Part shown: positions 9,376-18,443 of the stretch, piece by piece
Numbering within the stretch: position 1 is the first letter of the stretch
How the letters are laid out: each line of letters starts with the position of its first letter
Source: Thaumarchaeota archaeon casp-thauma3
GTDB taxonomy: Archaea; Thermoproteota; Nitrososphaeria; Nitrososphaerales; Nitrosopumilaceae
DNA: 64,000 bases
Reading direction: 5' to 3'
Assembly: GCA_001510275.1 (NCBI GenBank)
Contig: LFEY01000007.1
Coordinates: 1 to 64,000 of the forward strand
Position numbers and translations under genes: made by a program
Notes under the pieces: model-generated
Database searches by the model: none
Told to the model about the DNA's origin: nothing
What the model saw: only the letters and a program-made list of their open reading frames with translations

Positions 9376-9876
9376 ATGACAATATTCTTTGATAGCGAAT
9401 TTGATAGAATCTTCAAAAAAATGTCAAACTCTTTTTTTGACATAGATGACATTTTTAAGGAATTCAAGGAAAATGGCTCTGCATCTGATCCATATTATTA
9501 CGGTTATACAATGACTGTTGGTCCAGACGGAAAACCTGTTGTACAAGAGTATGGAAACATCAAACCAGACCAACTTCCAGATTCTGATACACGAGAACCA
9601 CTCGTTGACACAATTGTCGATGAAAAAGAAAAAGTAGTAAAACTCATAGTTGAGATGCCAGGAGTTGAAAAAACTGATGTGAAAATTGTTGTTGAAAATA
9701 AAACAGTTATTCTTTCAGCAGAACACGACAAGAAGAAATATCACGTAAAAGTTCCAGTTCAACAAAAAATTGATGAGAACTCTGCAAAGGCTTCTTACAA
9801 AAATGGAGTTTTAGAAATAGTCTTCAAGTTAATTGAAGAAGAAAAACCAAAAGGCAAAACGGTGGAGGTTGAATAA
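9376..9876 (+). CDS. hsp20: Small heat-shock protein, Hsp20/alpha-crystallin family
   Basis: This ATP-independent holdase binds unfolding proteins. The 166-residue length fits. The N-terminal arm (1-75) is rich in Phe and Asp, with several FxDIDDIFKEF-like stretches; the alpha-crystallin domain runs from about 76 to 160, including VELIVEMPGVEKTDVKI-type strands and the end motif SYKNGVLEIVFKL. No IXI tail is obvious beyond EIVFKLIEE. The CDC48 ATPase gene begins 26 bp downstream, so a holdase and an unfoldase probably share a transcript, consistent with a protein quality-control unit. Confidence 0.93.
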   Translation: MTIFFDSEFDRIFKKMSNSFFDIDDIFKEFKENGSASDPYYYGYTMTVGPDGKPVVQEYGNIKPDQLPDSDTREPLVDTIVDEKEKVVKLIVEMPGVEKTDVKIVVENKTVILSAEHDKKKYHVKVPVQQKIDENSAKASYKNGVLEIVFKLIEEEKPKGKTVEVE

Positions 9877-9902
9877 ACCCCTCATTTTTTTGAGGAAATG
9901 AT

Positions 9903-12044
9903 ATGAGTGAAATTGTTTTAAAAATTGAAGAGATGCCTCAGAGCCATGTTGGTCATGGCGTAGCTATTGTTGACCCTCAAATCATTGAAGAAAACAATTG
10001 GCAGACAGGCCAAATTTTAGAATTATCTGCAAATAAAAAAAGTCATGTTAAATTATGGTCAGGATTTCCAGAGGATCGTAACAGTGGAATTATTCGCATT
10101 GATGGTCTTACAAGATATAATATTGGAGCAAGTATTGGAGAAAAAGTTTCCATTAATGCTGTTGAAGGAGTAGACGCAGAACAAATTGTTTTATCTCCTA
10201 CTGAAAAAATTCACGCTGAAGGATTACATGAGTATATGATTTCTCTTTATCAAGATCATATCTTTACAACAGGAGATACTGTTATTGTTAGTACACAAAT
10301 GGGAAGCAAGATTCAATTAATTGTAACTAGTACAAAGCCATCAAAACCAGTTATTGTTACTGAAAGTACAATATTCAAGCTAGGTGAAGTAACAAAATCA
10401 ATTGATGCATCAATTCCTAGATTTACTTATGATGATTTGGGTGGATTAAAAAATGAAATCCAAAAGATTCGTGAGATGGTTGAGTTACCCATGAGACATC
10501 CTGAATTGTTTGAGAAAATTGGTATAGAATCTCCAAAAGGAGTATTATTGTATGGACCACCTGGAACTGGTAAAACATTATTGGCAAAAGCAGTTGCAGG
10601 GGAAACAAATTCTCATTTTACCTCACTTAGTGGTCCTGAAATTATGGCAAAACATTATGGAGAAAGTGAGGAAAAACTACGAGATATTTTCAAACAGGCA
10701 GAAGAAAATGCTCCAAGTATTATTTTCATTGATGAGATTGATTCTATTGCTCCTAAAAGAGAAGAGGTTTCAGGAGAATTGGAAAAACGGATTGTATCTC
10801 AATTACTAACCTTAATGGATGGAATGAAATCTAGGGGAAAAGTTGTAGTTATTGCAGCTACCAACAGACCAGACTCTATCGATCCTGCACTTCGAAGACC
10901 AGGCAGATTTGATAGAGAGATTGAAATTGGAATTCCAGATGAAGAAGGGCGATTACAAGTTCTAAATATTCACACACGTGGAATGCCATTAGACAAAAAG
11001 GTAGACCTTAAAAAAATATCCAAAACGACACATGGATTTGTTGGAGCAGACTTGGAAGTACTTTGTAAAGAGGCTGCAATGAGATCTCTGAGACGAATTT
11101 TACCTGAAATTAATTTAGATGAAGAAAAAGTTTCAAAAGAGATATTACAAAAAATAAAGATAACCAGTGAAGATTTCACAGATGCATTAAAAGAAGTTAG
11201 GCCTTCTGCCCTTAGAGAAGTTCTAGTTCAAATTCCAAATATTAGTTGGGATGATGTAGGTGGTCTAGACAAATTAAAAGAAGAACTGCGTGAGGCAATT
11301 GAATGGCCATTAAAACACAAAGATGCTTTTGAATATGCTCACGTAAAGCCCCCAAAAGGAGTATTACTCTATGGTCCTCCTGGAACTGGTAAAACATTGA
11401 TTGCAAAGGCAATTGCAACTACAACAGAATCCAACTTTATCAGCATTAAGGGCCCTGAATTACTCTCAAAGTGGGTTGGTGAATCTGAAAAAGGAGTTAG
11501 AGAAATTTTCAGAAAAGCACGTATGGCAGCTCCATGCATTATTTTCTTTGATGAAATAGATGCACTTGTTCCACGAAGAGGCAGTGGTGGTTCTGACTCA
11601 CATGTTACCGAAAATGTTGTATCTCAAATTCTAACTGAGATTGATGGACTAGAAGAATTAAACAATGTTTTGATAATTGGTGCAACCAATAGACTAGACA
11701 TAGTAGATCCTGCTTTACTTAGACCTGGTAGATTTGATAGAATAATAGAAGTTCCAAATCCTGATGCTGCTGGAATAGAAATGATTTTCAAAATTCATAC
11801 TAAAGATAAACCACTTGCTGAGGATATTGATCTAAAAAAGATATCTGAAATGGCAAATGGATTCAATGGGGCTGAAATTGAAGAGGTATGTAATCGTGCA
11901 GCTCTTCAAGGGATCAAAAGATTTGTAGAAAAAAATGAGAAATCAGTAAAAACAATTAAAATTACTCAACAAGATCTGATTGATGCAGTTGATAAGGTAA
12001 GGCCTCGAAAAAAAGAGGCTCCACTATCTCAATCCATAAAATAG
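9903..12044 (+). CDS. cdc48: CDC48/VCP-type AAA+ ATPase (VAT)
   Basis: This hexameric unfoldase extracts and unfolds proteins, probably feeding the archaeal proteasome. The 713-residue protein has the double-psi-barrel N domain (1-185), then two AAA+ domains, each with GPPGTGKT Walker A (about 217-224 and 491-498) and a FIDEID or FFDEID Walker B; both carry the GRFDREI/GRFDRII second-region motifs, so both rings look active. The C-terminus is short and lacks a clear HbYX proteasome-docking motif, ending in QSIK. It lies 26 bp behind the small heat-shock gene and is probably co-expressed with it. Confidence 0.96.
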   Translation: MSEIVLKIEEMPQSHVGHGVAIVDPQIIEENNWQTGQILELSANKKSHVKLWSGFPEDRNSGIIRIDGLTRYNIGASIGEKVSINAVEGVDAEQIVLSPTEKIHAEGLHEYMISLYQDHIFTTGDTVIVSTQMGSKIQLIVTSTKPSKPVIVTESTIFKLGEVTKSIDASIPRFTYDDLGGLKNEIQKIREMVELPMRHPELFEKIGIESPKGVLLYGPPGTGKTLLAKAVAGETNSHFTSLSGPEIMAKHYGESEEKLRDIFKQAEENAPSIIFIDEIDSIAPKREEVSGELEKRIVSQLLTLMDGMKSRGKVVVIAATNRPDSIDPALRRPGRFDREIEIGIPDEEGRLQVLNIHTRGMPLDKKVDLKKISKTTHGFVGADLEVLCKEAAMRSLRRILPEINLDEEKVSKEILQKIKITSEDFTDALKEVRPSALREVLVQIPNISWDDVGGLDKLKEELREAIEWPLKHKDAFEYAHVKPPKGVLLYGPPGTGKTLIAKAIATTTESNFISIKGPELLSKWVGESEKGVREIFRKARMAAPCIIFFDEIDALVPRRGSGGSDSHVTENVVSQILTEIDGLEELNNVLIIGATNRLDIVDPALLRPGRFDRIIEVPNPDAAGIEMIFKIHTKDKPLAEDIDLKKISEMANGFNGAEIEEVCNRAALQGIKRFVEKNEKSVKTIKITQQDLIDAVDKVRPRKKEAPLSQSIK

Positions 12045-12074
12045 TCTAAATAGTAAGGAAAATGACGTAAAATA

Positions 12075-12293
12075 ATGAAACTCTACCTTGATTTTGACCC
12101 TTGCCAAGAATGCAATACTATGATGACTGAACTGAGCAGCCCTGAGATGTTATTTGCTGATGAAAAGAAAAGAGCAGACGAATCTGCAAAATTTCTTAGA
12201 CATCTAACATATAATCACAACGAAGTTGTTCAAGCTGTTATGGAAGATCTTCCAAAACAGAAAAAAGATCAAGAACCTGGCTTTTACAAATAA
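12075..12293 (+). CDS. Small conserved hypothetical protein
   Basis: A 72-residue soluble protein with an N-terminal CQEC pair (residues 10-13), then a helical segment rich in charged residues with one HLTYNHN stretch. Two Cys plus His residues could bind a metal, but no known motif is recognised. It follows cdc48 by 30 bp on the same strand and could be part of that transcript. Confidence 0.6.
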   Translation: MKLYLDFDPCQECNTMMTELSSPEMLFADEKKRADESAKFLRHLTYNHNEVVQAVMEDLPKQKKDQEPGFYK

Positions 12294-12369
12294 TCTTCTT
12301 TTCCATTCTTAGAAATTTGTAATCATATTCATATACAATATTGTTCTAATATTTCTGTGAAATTATAAA

Positions 12370-12807
12370 ATGGAAACTAGTTTTATCTTTAGTTTAGCTG
12401 TTATACTTCTTTCAGCTAGTTTTCTGCAATTTACATTAGCATTTGAAACTGAGCAGGAGCCAAGACCCCCAGAAATTCCAGAACCTTCTCCAGGACCAGA
12501 GCCAATTCAATTACCTGATCCTGAACCAACTCCTGAACCATTTCCTGGAGACACTGAATCAGAAAAAATTCAACGGCTAACTGAAGAAAATGACAAACTA
12601 AAACAACAGAACACTAACCTTCAAGGACAGATATCAACTCTAAAAAATGAAAGGTTAGGATTACAAACTGAAATATCAGAACTTAATAATGCCATCAAAA
12701 ATCTTAAAGAAATAACAATGGAGCAAGTTCGAGTAATAATGGATTTAGTAAATAGACTTAAAGATGTGTTATTTGAAAAAATATTTTCTCCTACAACTAC
12801 TTTTTAA
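12370..12807 (+). CDS. Secreted proline-rich coiled-coil protein
   Basis: The 145-residue protein has a signal peptide (about 1-25, ending FTLAFE), a proline/glutamate-rich linker (about 26-62, PEPxP-like repeats) and then a long coiled coil (about 65-130) with heptads such as IQRLTEENDKLKQQNTNLQ. The layout suggests an extracellular spacer or oligomerising stalk. No enzymatic domain is visible. Its last 11 bp overlap the end of the convergent DUF1059-like gene. Confidence 0.7.
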   Translation: METSFIFSLAVILLSASFLQFTLAFETEQEPRPPEIPEPSPGPEPIQLPDPEPTPEPFPGDTESEKIQRLTEENDKLKQQNTNLQGQISTLKNERLGLQTEISELNNAIKNLKEITMEQVRVIMDLVNRLKDVLFEKIFSPTTTF

Positions 12808-12988
12808 TTGATTCTAAAGAATGTCCACGATTTGTAATCATTTGGGTAACTGCTTCTATTGTATATTCAATCCCATGTTCCTCTTCAAAATGTTCTCTTA
12901 ATTTTCTGATCAGTTCTATAGATTTTTCTTCGTCTAAAGCAAATTCACACTCAAAACCATAATCTTCACATCTAAGTTTAAGATTCAT
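12797..12988 (-). CDS. DUF1059-like small protein
   Basis: The 63-residue protein matches the pattern of the DUF1059 family of predicted small metal-binding proteins: KLRCEDYGFECEF at the N-terminus, then a helix with a conserved HFEEEHGI segment. Cys7, Cys14 and the His residues are candidate ligands. Function is unknown. It overlaps the convergent coiled-coil gene by 11 bp. Confidence 0.75.
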   Translation of the reverse strand: MNLKLRCEDYGFECEFALDEEKSIELIRKLREHFEEEHGIEYTIEAVTQMITNRGHSLESIKK

Positions 12989-13116
12989 TTAATCTGGAAG
13001 CAATGTTGAACCTATAAAAATCAGACTTTTTCTTTGGTTATAATAAAATTAGGTACATGTTAAACCTCAATCCTTCTAAATAGCACTAATAACGTCTGTT
13101 GATGTGTAAGATATAG

Positions 13117-13497
13117 ATGAAAGGTTTAGAATTTGTTTTTCTTGCAGTAGGCTCTGTACTTGGGGCATTTCTAAGGTACAAAGTTACTGAATCCCCATTA
13201 CTTTTCAATACATTACCTGTTAATGTTTTAATAGTCAATGTTATTGGCGCCTTTATTCTTGGCGCATTTGTAATAGTGTCACAACAATGGAATCTTGATG
13301 GGAGATATTCTCTTTTTACTGCTGTAGGATTCTGCGGTTCACTTACCACAATGTCTGCATTTGCACTTGATTCAAGTAATCTTCTTGAAAACAATCACTA
13401 TGGACCACTTGTAATCAATATTGTTGCAAATATTGGATTATCTATTGCAGCGCTAATTGGAGGAAAATCCTTAATGAGTGCAATTATTAACAATTAA
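13117..13497 (+). CDS. crcB: CrcB/Fluc fluoride channel
   Basis: Fluc channels export fluoride passively as antiparallel dimers. The 126-residue protein has four membrane helices and the family motifs GSVLGAFLRY (residues 12-21), VNVIGAFILG (about 41-50) and GFCGSLTTMSAFA (about 71-83), the last being the signature helix break that binds the central sodium. Only one crcB copy is seen, which would form a homodimer. I looked upstream for the fluoride riboswitch consensus and did not find it. The next small gene starts 6 bp downstream. Confidence 0.9.
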   Translation: MKGLEFVFLAVGSVLGAFLRYKVTESPLLFNTLPVNVLIVNVIGAFILGAFVIVSQQWNLDGRYSLFTAVGFCGSLTTMSAFALDSSNLLENNHYGPLVINIVANIGLSIAALIGGKSLMSAIINN

Positions 13498-13503
13498 TTA
13501 GAA

Positions 13504-13734
13504 ATGGTCTATTCATATCAAGTTGTAAAGTTTCAAACAATTTCCTTTGTACAAGGAACTTACTGGTCTCAGTCAGTAGGTGATAAAGGAATTCTTTACA
13601 AATCACTCAAAGATCCATTTTCAAAACTTATCGTTCAATCTTCTAATGGTTCAAAAAAACTATACCAAGTTCCAAAAGATAGAACAGTCATTGTAACTAA
13701 TGATATTGTTCATTTTCTAGGAGAATTAGCCTAA
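13504..13734 (+). CDS. Small hypothetical protein
   Basis: A 76-residue soluble protein of mostly predicted beta strands (MVYSYQVVKFQTISF, then QSVGDKGILYKSL and a C-terminal VIVTNDIVHFLGEL). It starts 6 bp after crcB and is probably translated from the same transcript. Its stop codon is immediately followed by the stop of the convergent gene. No family is recognised. Confidence 0.55.
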   Translation: MVYSYQVVKFQTISFVQGTYWSQSVGDKGILYKSLKDPFSKLIVQSSNGSKKLYQVPKDRTVIVTNDIVHFLGELA

Positions 13735-14007
13735 CTATTTGAAAAACTGGTCAACCTGATCTCTATACTTAAGAGCAATCCCCCCAAACTCTGTAAAATC
13801 TTCTACCGTTGGGTTTTGCATCCTAGATGCATATTGATTGACAAATACAGACAATGCACTACCAATAATTAAATTGTAAACCACATCAGCTATATTTTTT
13901 GAGTAAGGAAATGCAACTTTGATAAAAGGCATGTATGTCTCAGTCTGAGAAATCATTAACTTGATATGTTTTTCAACAAATTCTTCAACTTCAACTGGGA
14001 TTGCCAT
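13735..14007 (-). CDS. Small hypothetical helical protein
   Basis: This 90-residue protein is predicted to be all-helical, with an acidic N-terminus (MAIPVEVEEFVEKHIK) and a moderately hydrophobic middle (VVYNLIIGSALSVFVNQYA, about 42-60) that could be a buried helix or a weak membrane segment. Its C-terminus overlaps nothing but abuts the stop codon of the preceding plus-strand gene. No known family is recognised. Confidence 0.6.
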   Translation of the reverse strand: MAIPVEVEEFVEKHIKLMISQTETYMPFIKVAFPYSKNIADVVYNLIIGSALSVFVNQYASRMQNPTVEDFTEFGGIALKYRDQVDQFFK

Positions 14008-14100
14008 AATTTTACTAACATTGATTTCTTATAAGTAAGAGTTTAATTCTTAAGCCTGTTACAGTTATTTTAACAGATTTTCAAAAAAACAAAATCATTT

Positions 14101-14310
14101 TTATCTTATAATTTGAGCCAGATACTTTTCTTTTCCCTTTCTGCTTCTAGGTAGACATCTTAATTGCCTATTACAACAAGGACAAATTATTCCATCATAG
14201 TCTAAAAATATCTCACAATAATTACATCTTTTTTGTCCAGCTGCATATCTACCGATCTGTGTTGGTTTTAGAGCCTTGTGTTTTTTGCACACACCCATAC
14301 AATAAGTCAT
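14101..14310 (-). CDS. Zinc-ribbon small protein
   Basis: The 69-residue basic protein carries several Cys pairs: Cys4 and Cys8 near the start with KKHK, then CNYC and CPCC with a later Cys (NRQLRC), a pattern fitting one or two small zinc ribbons. The high Lys/Arg content suggests RNA or DNA contact. ATG at 14310 was preferred to a TTG just upstream, and another ATG lies four codons inside. Confidence 0.6.
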   Translation of the reverse strand: MTYCMGVCKKHKALKPTQIGRYAAGQKRCNYCEIFLDYDGIICPCCNRQLRCLPRSRKGKEKYLAQIIR

Positions 14311-14420
14311 CAAAGAACAGTAAAATTATCAAAAGATAAAACGTTTGATTGCACTGCACTACTTTTGTAATTTCCTTCCTAATGAAATTGAATTTATAAC
14401 CCCAGTTTCACTTTCTACTA

Positions 14421-14720
14421 TTGTTAGAGTTAGACAAAAAAGTGTTTGGTAAAATCACAACTAAAGAAATCATCGGTGCTGATCCCCCTGAAATTCCTGA
14501 CACAAAAAATAATCTTGAAAAAGAACTTGCAATTTTACTTGTAGAACTAGAATCACAACCAAAAAAGAATCTTGAAAAGATCTTAGAACAACAAAAAATT
14601 ACTGAAAAACATGTGAATAGTAGACCTGGTGCTATGGCTTTGGCTCAAAACAAAATTAAACTATTCAATGAATACAATAAAAAATATATTCAAACAATTA
14701 AAGAAAAACTAGAATCTTAA
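14421..14720 (+). CDS. Hypothetical helical protein preceding a TFB remnant
   Basis: The 99-residue reading frame starts at TTG 14421 and is mostly charged helix (NNLEKELAILLVELESQPKKNLEKILEQQ and a Lys-rich C-terminal helix). No family is recognised. Its TAA stop is followed, in the same frame and with no gap, by 27 codons that match the C-terminal helix-turn-helix of transcription factor B. The frame may therefore be a real small gene fused by rearrangement to a TFB fragment, or a leftover of the same decayed locus. Confidence 0.45.
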   Translation: MLELDKKVFGKITTKEIIGADPPEIPDTKNNLEKELAILLVELESQPKKNLEKILEQQKITEKHVNSRPGAMALAQNKIKLFNEYNKKYIQTIKEKLES

Positions 14721-14804
14721 CGTGATATTGCCGAAGCTGCAAATGTTACTGAAGTAACTATCCGAAATAGATACAAAGGCCTTAAAGATACACTTGATCT
14801 ATAA
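14721..14804 (+). pseudogene. Remnant of a transcription initiation factor B (TFB) gene, C-terminal end only
   Basis: Reading in the frame of the preceding gene, the 27 codons after its TAA encode RDIAEAANVTEVTIRNRYKG followed by seven more residues and a stop. This is the end of the second cyclin-like repeat of archaeal TFB, including its helix-turn-helix (VTEVTIRNRYK). The zinc ribbon, B-finger and first cyclin repeat are absent, so it cannot work as TFB. Thaumarchaeota carry many TFB paralogues, giving ample donors for such a fragment. Confidence 0.75.
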
Positions 14805-14818
14805 TTAAAAAAAAATCT

Positions 14819-14840
14819 AACTTACGCTTGTGCGTAAGTT
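14819..14840 (-). terminator. Hairpin followed by a T run
   Basis: A perfect 9-bp inverted repeat (AACTTACGC / GCGTAAGTT) with a 4-nt loop spans the last codons and stop of the minus-strand gene ending at 14822. On that strand it is followed by AGA and a run of nine T residues, the classic intrinsic-terminator layout. Archaea normally need only the T run, so the hairpin is a bonus signal. Confidence 0.6.
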
Positions 14841-15025
14841 GAAAATTTATCATTTAATTCAAAACTATTTTCTTCTAATGTCCAGCTTAATCCTTGAATA
14901 TCTCTCCAAGATAGTTCTGCTTCACAAGAAGACTTTTCTTTTTTTGAAATTGATGTAATTTCTACCATAAAATTAATAACAAAATTTTGCATATAAGGCG
15001 CGCGTAGAACTGATAAATTATCCAT
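14822..15025 (-). CDS. Small hypothetical protein downstream of the antiporter gene
   Basis: A 67-residue soluble protein with a strand-rich centre (MQNFVINFMVEITSI) and an acidic C-terminus. Its ATG begins directly after the stop of the antiporter gene, so the two are almost certainly co-transcribed. No family is recognised. The last codons fall inside a terminator-like hairpin. Confidence 0.55.
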   Translation of the reverse strand: MDNLSVLRAPYMQNFVINFMVEITSISKKEKSSCEAELSWRDIQGLSWTLEENSFELNDKFSTYAQA

Positions 15026-16411
15026 CTATTCTCTTTGAGAACCCTCAGGTGGTTTTTTGACAAATCCACCTTCAACTGATTCAGGTGGAGGAATCTTTTT
15101 TGATTTTCCTAACCCAATTGTTGTGATAATTACTGATGATAAAATGATAAAGAATATGATTTGTGGATATGCATCTGCATTTGGTAAACCCATGGTAATC
15201 GGATATGTGGCAAGTACTGCAGCAGCTAACCCTCTAGGGATCATCGAATTTGTTACTGCTCTATCTAATTTAGAGAATCTCTTTGTTAGTGTTATCTTAC
15301 CAACAAATATTCTTCCAAAGTAAACAGCAACTGTGATCAAAATTCCAAATACAACATATTCTATTTGTCCAAAGCTTGCCATTAATCCAACAAACACAAA
15401 GAAAAATGATCTTACCAAAAATGTAAGTTGATTATGTGTTGGATCATCTAACTCAATCTTTGGCAGTTTAAATTTGAGTATTCGTGAGAGGTGTTGTTTG
15501 TTTCCAAGCATTAAACCAAATACCAGTGCTGTCAAAGCTCCTGATTCTCCAAATGAGTTTGCTAAGAAGAATAGAACAAACAAGATTCCTAATGTAAGCA
15601 TGTATGCGTGTTGAGCATTTCCAAGCTTTGTTGAAATAAACATCCAAGGAATTCCTACCCCAAACCCAAGAACTAAACCTACAATAATTGCTCTTCCAAG
15701 CGTTTCTTCCAATGTTTGTAGATCAAAATGTCCTACAAGTACTGCTTCAAATAATATGAATGCAACAATCATGGCTAAAATATCAGTTAATGCAGATTCA
15801 AAACTTAGCATTGATTTGGTTTCTTCTGAAATTTTGATATTTCTGACAAGGCCAAAAACAATTGCTGAACTACTTCCACCTACAATTGAAGCTAACAATA
15901 TGCTCTCTAACCACATCCATCCCAATGCAAAATGAGCTGCAAGTGTAATGATAACAACTGATAAAATAAAACCAAGAACAGCTAGTGTTACTGAAAAGTG
16001 TGCAGTTTTTACAATATGTTTGATGTCTAGATGTAATCCACCATCAAACATGATAATTATCAATGCAAGTGCTGCAAAATATGGCACTACTTTGATAACA
16101 GCTTCTGGTTGAATAATACCAAAGACTGGTCCTACAATTACTCCAAAAACCATCAAAAATGCTACATCTGGTATCCCTGTTTTTTTGAAGAATGCTTCTC
16201 CTGCAACTCCCAGAAAAATTACTACTCCTGCTGCAAGTAATATTACATGAGCTGAAGCAATTGGTCCATCTTGAATAGATAATGTTCCTATAGAATTTTG
16301 CAACTCTGTAATTTTATCTAAAATTAAACTTGGATCAAAATCAGATAATGTAAACGCCTCACCAAATTGCCCTCTAATCAAATTCAAAATAGATAAAATT
16401 ATGGGACTCAT
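15026..16411 (-). CDS. Cation:proton antiporter (CPA superfamily)
   Basis: A 461-residue membrane protein with about twelve hydrophobic segments starting near residue 54. It probably exchanges Na+ or K+ for H+. Family motifs include FDGGLHLD in the fourth or fifth helix, SFESALTDILAMI (the acidic ion-binding region, with TD where NhaP-type carriers often have ND) and PRGLAAAVLATYP near the C-terminus. A 50-residue N-terminal extension precedes the first helix and a charged Pro-rich tail follows the last one. There is no C-terminal TrkA domain. A 67-residue gene follows with no gap. Salt and pH balance would suit a marine organism. Confidence 0.85.
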   Translation of the reverse strand: MSPIILSILNLIRGQFGEAFTLSDFDPSLILDKITELQNSIGTLSIQDGPIASAHVILLAAGVVIFLGVAGEAFFKKTGIPDVAFLMVFGVIVGPVFGIIQPEAVIKVVPYFAALALIIIMFDGGLHLDIKHIVKTAHFSVTLAVLGFILSVVIITLAAHFALGWMWLESILLASIVGGSSSAIVFGLVRNIKISEETKSMLSFESALTDILAMIVAFILFEAVLVGHFDLQTLEETLGRAIIVGLVLGFGVGIPWMFISTKLGNAQHAYMLTLGILFVLFFLANSFGESGALTALVFGLMLGNKQHLSRILKFKLPKIELDDPTHNQLTFLVRSFFFVFVGLMASFGQIEYVVFGILITVAVYFGRIFVGKITLTKRFSKLDRAVTNSMIPRGLAAAVLATYPITMGLPNADAYPQIIFFIILSSVIITTIGLGKSKKIPPPESVEGGFVKKPPEGSQRE

Positions 16412-16529
16412 TAATGACTGAATGTAAATATGTGTGGATAAAAGTTAAACTAGATCTGTTTGATTATTTTAGGCTCTATAGTTAATTTTTAGATACACAT
16501 TAAATCAACCTTGATAATACTTTTCTTAC

Positions 16530-17072
16530 TTGAGTGGAACAGAAGCATTACGTGAAGATCACAAGCAGATTAAACGCTTGGAGAAGGTGATCATAAAATG
16601 TTATACCGAACTTTATGCAGGAAAAAATATTCCTTTATCTGATATAGGTAAAATTACATTGATTATAGAGGAATTCTTAGACTCTATTCACTATTCAAGA
16701 GAAGAAGATTCCTATTTTCCTTGCGTTGCCACTTATGATCATCTTAAACAAGAAATTAGAGCCTTGTTAATAGAACATGAATTTTCTAGAAGAATTGCAC
16801 TACAAATTAAAAAACATCTTAAAAGATGGAAAGAAGGAGAAGATGCAAGAGAACCTGTTGCTAGATTTCTTAAAACATATTCCATATATCTAATGGATCA
16901 TATGACAAAAGAAGAAAACTTTTTTGATAAAGCTGAATCAGAAGTTCTCTCAAAAGAAGAAGAATATGATATGTATGAGCAATTTAAATCAGTTATGACA
17001 ATTTCAAAAAAAATGGAAGATATGATTAAAGAAATCAAGTATCTAGAAGATCAATCTTGGTTTCAAAATTAA
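16530..17072 (+). CDS. Hemerythrin-like HHE-domain protein
   Basis: The 180-residue helical protein shows the HHE pattern of di-iron hemerythrin-like domains: EDHKQIKRLE (His11), SIHYSREED (His54 with following Glu), LIEHEFSRR (His83) and LMDHMTKEENFF near residue 122. Such proteins bind a di-iron centre and are tied to oxygen, nitric oxide or oxidative-stress handling, which fits an ammonia oxidiser that produces reactive nitrogen. A C-terminal charged helix (about 140-180) is extra. Start is TTG at 16530. Confidence 0.8.
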   Translation: MSGTEALREDHKQIKRLEKVIIKCYTELYAGKNIPLSDIGKITLIIEEFLDSIHYSREEDSYFPCVATYDHLKQEIRALLIEHEFSRRIALQIKKHLKRWKEGEDAREPVARFLKTYSIYLMDHMTKEENFFDKAESEVLSKEEEYDMYEQFKSVMTISKKMEDMIKEIKYLEDQSWFQN

Positions 17073-17110
17073 CGTAAGCTCTTTATGTGCTATTTAAATA
17101 ATTTTTTTCT

Positions 17111-17626
17111 ATGAAACCTTTTGTTCTTTGGATGACTGGTCTTCCTTGTTCAGGAAAGACTACCATTGTAAAAGATTTACAAAAAGATATACCAAATTTG
17201 GCAATGCTTGATGGTGATGAACTAAGAGAATGGTTCTCCCCAAAAGACTTTTCAAAAGCAGGACGAGATGAACACAACAAAAAAGTTGCTCATTTGGCAA
17301 AGCTTTTGCTGAATCATGGTGTTCCAAGTGTAGTATCTCTTGTATCTCCATATGTTGAGAACAGAGAAAATGCTAGAGAGATTGTTGGTGCAGGTGATCA
17401 GTTTGCAGAATGTTATGTAAAATGTTCACTTGAAAAATGTGAGGAAAGAGATGTCAAAGGCATGTATGCCAAGGCAAGAAAAGGAGAAATCAAAGGATTT
17501 ACAGGAATTGATGATCCTTATGAAGCTCCAGAAAAAGCAGATTTAGTAATTGATACAGAACATGAACCACTTTCAGAGAGTGCAAACAAAGTAAAGGACT
17601 TTCTTAAAGGAAGAAACCTACTCTAA
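17111..17626 (+). CDS. cysC: Adenylylsulfate (APS) kinase
   Basis: CysC phosphorylates APS to PAPS in sulfate activation. The 171-residue length is normal for the single-domain enzyme. Walker A is at residues 11-18 (LPCSGKTT), followed by LDGDELREWF (about 34-43) and the conserved FTGIDDPYEAPEKADLVIDT near the C-terminus that closes the active site. It converges on and overlaps the cysQ-like phosphatase gene by 9 bp. That pairing is meaningful, because the phosphatase removes the PAP left when PAPS is used. Confidence 0.93.
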   Translation: MKPFVLWMTGLPCSGKTTIVKDLQKDIPNLAMLDGDELREWFSPKDFSKAGRDEHNKKVAHLAKLLLNHGVPSVVSLVSPYVENRENAREIVGAGDQFAECYVKCSLEKCEERDVKGMYAKARKGEIKGFTGIDDPYEAPEKADLVIDTEHEPLSESANKVKDFLKGRNLL

Positions 17627-18433
17627 TTTTTTAAATTCTTCTACAATTTTATCATGAATTAATCCATTTGTTACTAGAATTCCATTTTGATGGTGAACTT
17701 CTTTGTTATTGTATGTGATATCATTTCCTAACATATCAGTCATTTTTCCTCCGGCTTCTGAAATAATACAATATGATGCAGCCGAGTCCCACTCCTTCAT
17801 TTTATTTGTAGTTGTGATATATGCTTCAGCTTCTCCTGAGCTAATCTTTCCAACCTTTAATGAACTTCCAATACTTGTAAAATCCTCAATACCTAATTTT
17901 TTGATAAATGCTTTCTCTTTCTCTGATAGATGATGTCTTGAGCCAACTGTTCTGCATTTTGGAAGTTCTGTTACTGTAGTTACAGATATTTTCTTCCATT
18001 CACCATTTGAATATCTAAACGCCCCACTTCCTTTTTGTGCAACAAAGAATGTTTTTTCTGTAGGCCAACCAATAACTCCAAGAATTGGTTTTCTGTTTTT
18101 TATTAATGCAATCATAACTGTAAATTCACCTGTTTTATCAATAAAATCAGAAGTTCCATCTAATGGATCTACTATCCATATCATATCCTTTGATAATCTA
18201 CTTTGATCATCATGGTCTTCTTCAGATAATATTGTATATTCAGTTTGTGAGAGAATCCCTTTGATGATTTCATTACTCTTAAGATCTGCATCCGTAATTG
18301 GAGAATCATCACTTTTTTTAGATGTTTTAAAATCTCCTTGATAGATCTCCAAAATTGCATTTCCTGCCTCATTTACAGCCTTGATAGCAATATCTAATTC
18401 AGGAATCTTATCAACTATGGGGATATCTTGCAA
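17618..18433 (-). CDS. cysQ: 3'(2'),5'-bisphosphate nucleotidase / inositol monophosphatase family
   Basis: The 271-residue enzyme has the family metal motifs: EED at about 71-73, DPLDGTSDF (about 89-97) and EWDSAASY (about 214-221). CysQ-type members hydrolyse PAP and PAPS; other members act on inositol phosphate or fructose 1,6-bisphosphate. Its tail-to-tail overlap with cysC favours the CysQ role. The small membrane-protein gene behind it on the same strand (18444-18653) ends 10 bp before its start. Confidence 0.85.
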   Translation of the reverse strand: MQDIPIVDKIPELDIAIKAVNEAGNAILEIYQGDFKTSKKSDDSPITDADLKSNEIIKGILSQTEYTILSEEDHDDQSRLSKDMIWIVDPLDGTSDFIDKTGEFTVMIALIKNRKPILGVIGWPTEKTFFVAQKGSGAFRYSNGEWKKISVTTVTELPKCRTVGSRHHLSEKEKAFIKKLGIEDFTSIGSSLKVGKISSGEAEAYITTTNKMKEWDSAASYCIISEAGGKMTDMLGNDITYNNKEVHHQNGILVTNGLIHDKIVEEFKKLE

Positions 18434-18443
18434 TTAAAATTAC

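Noticed and set aside
12989-13116. Fluoride riboswitch before crcB
   Set aside because: The short AT-rich leader has none of the conserved riboswitch sequence or stems.
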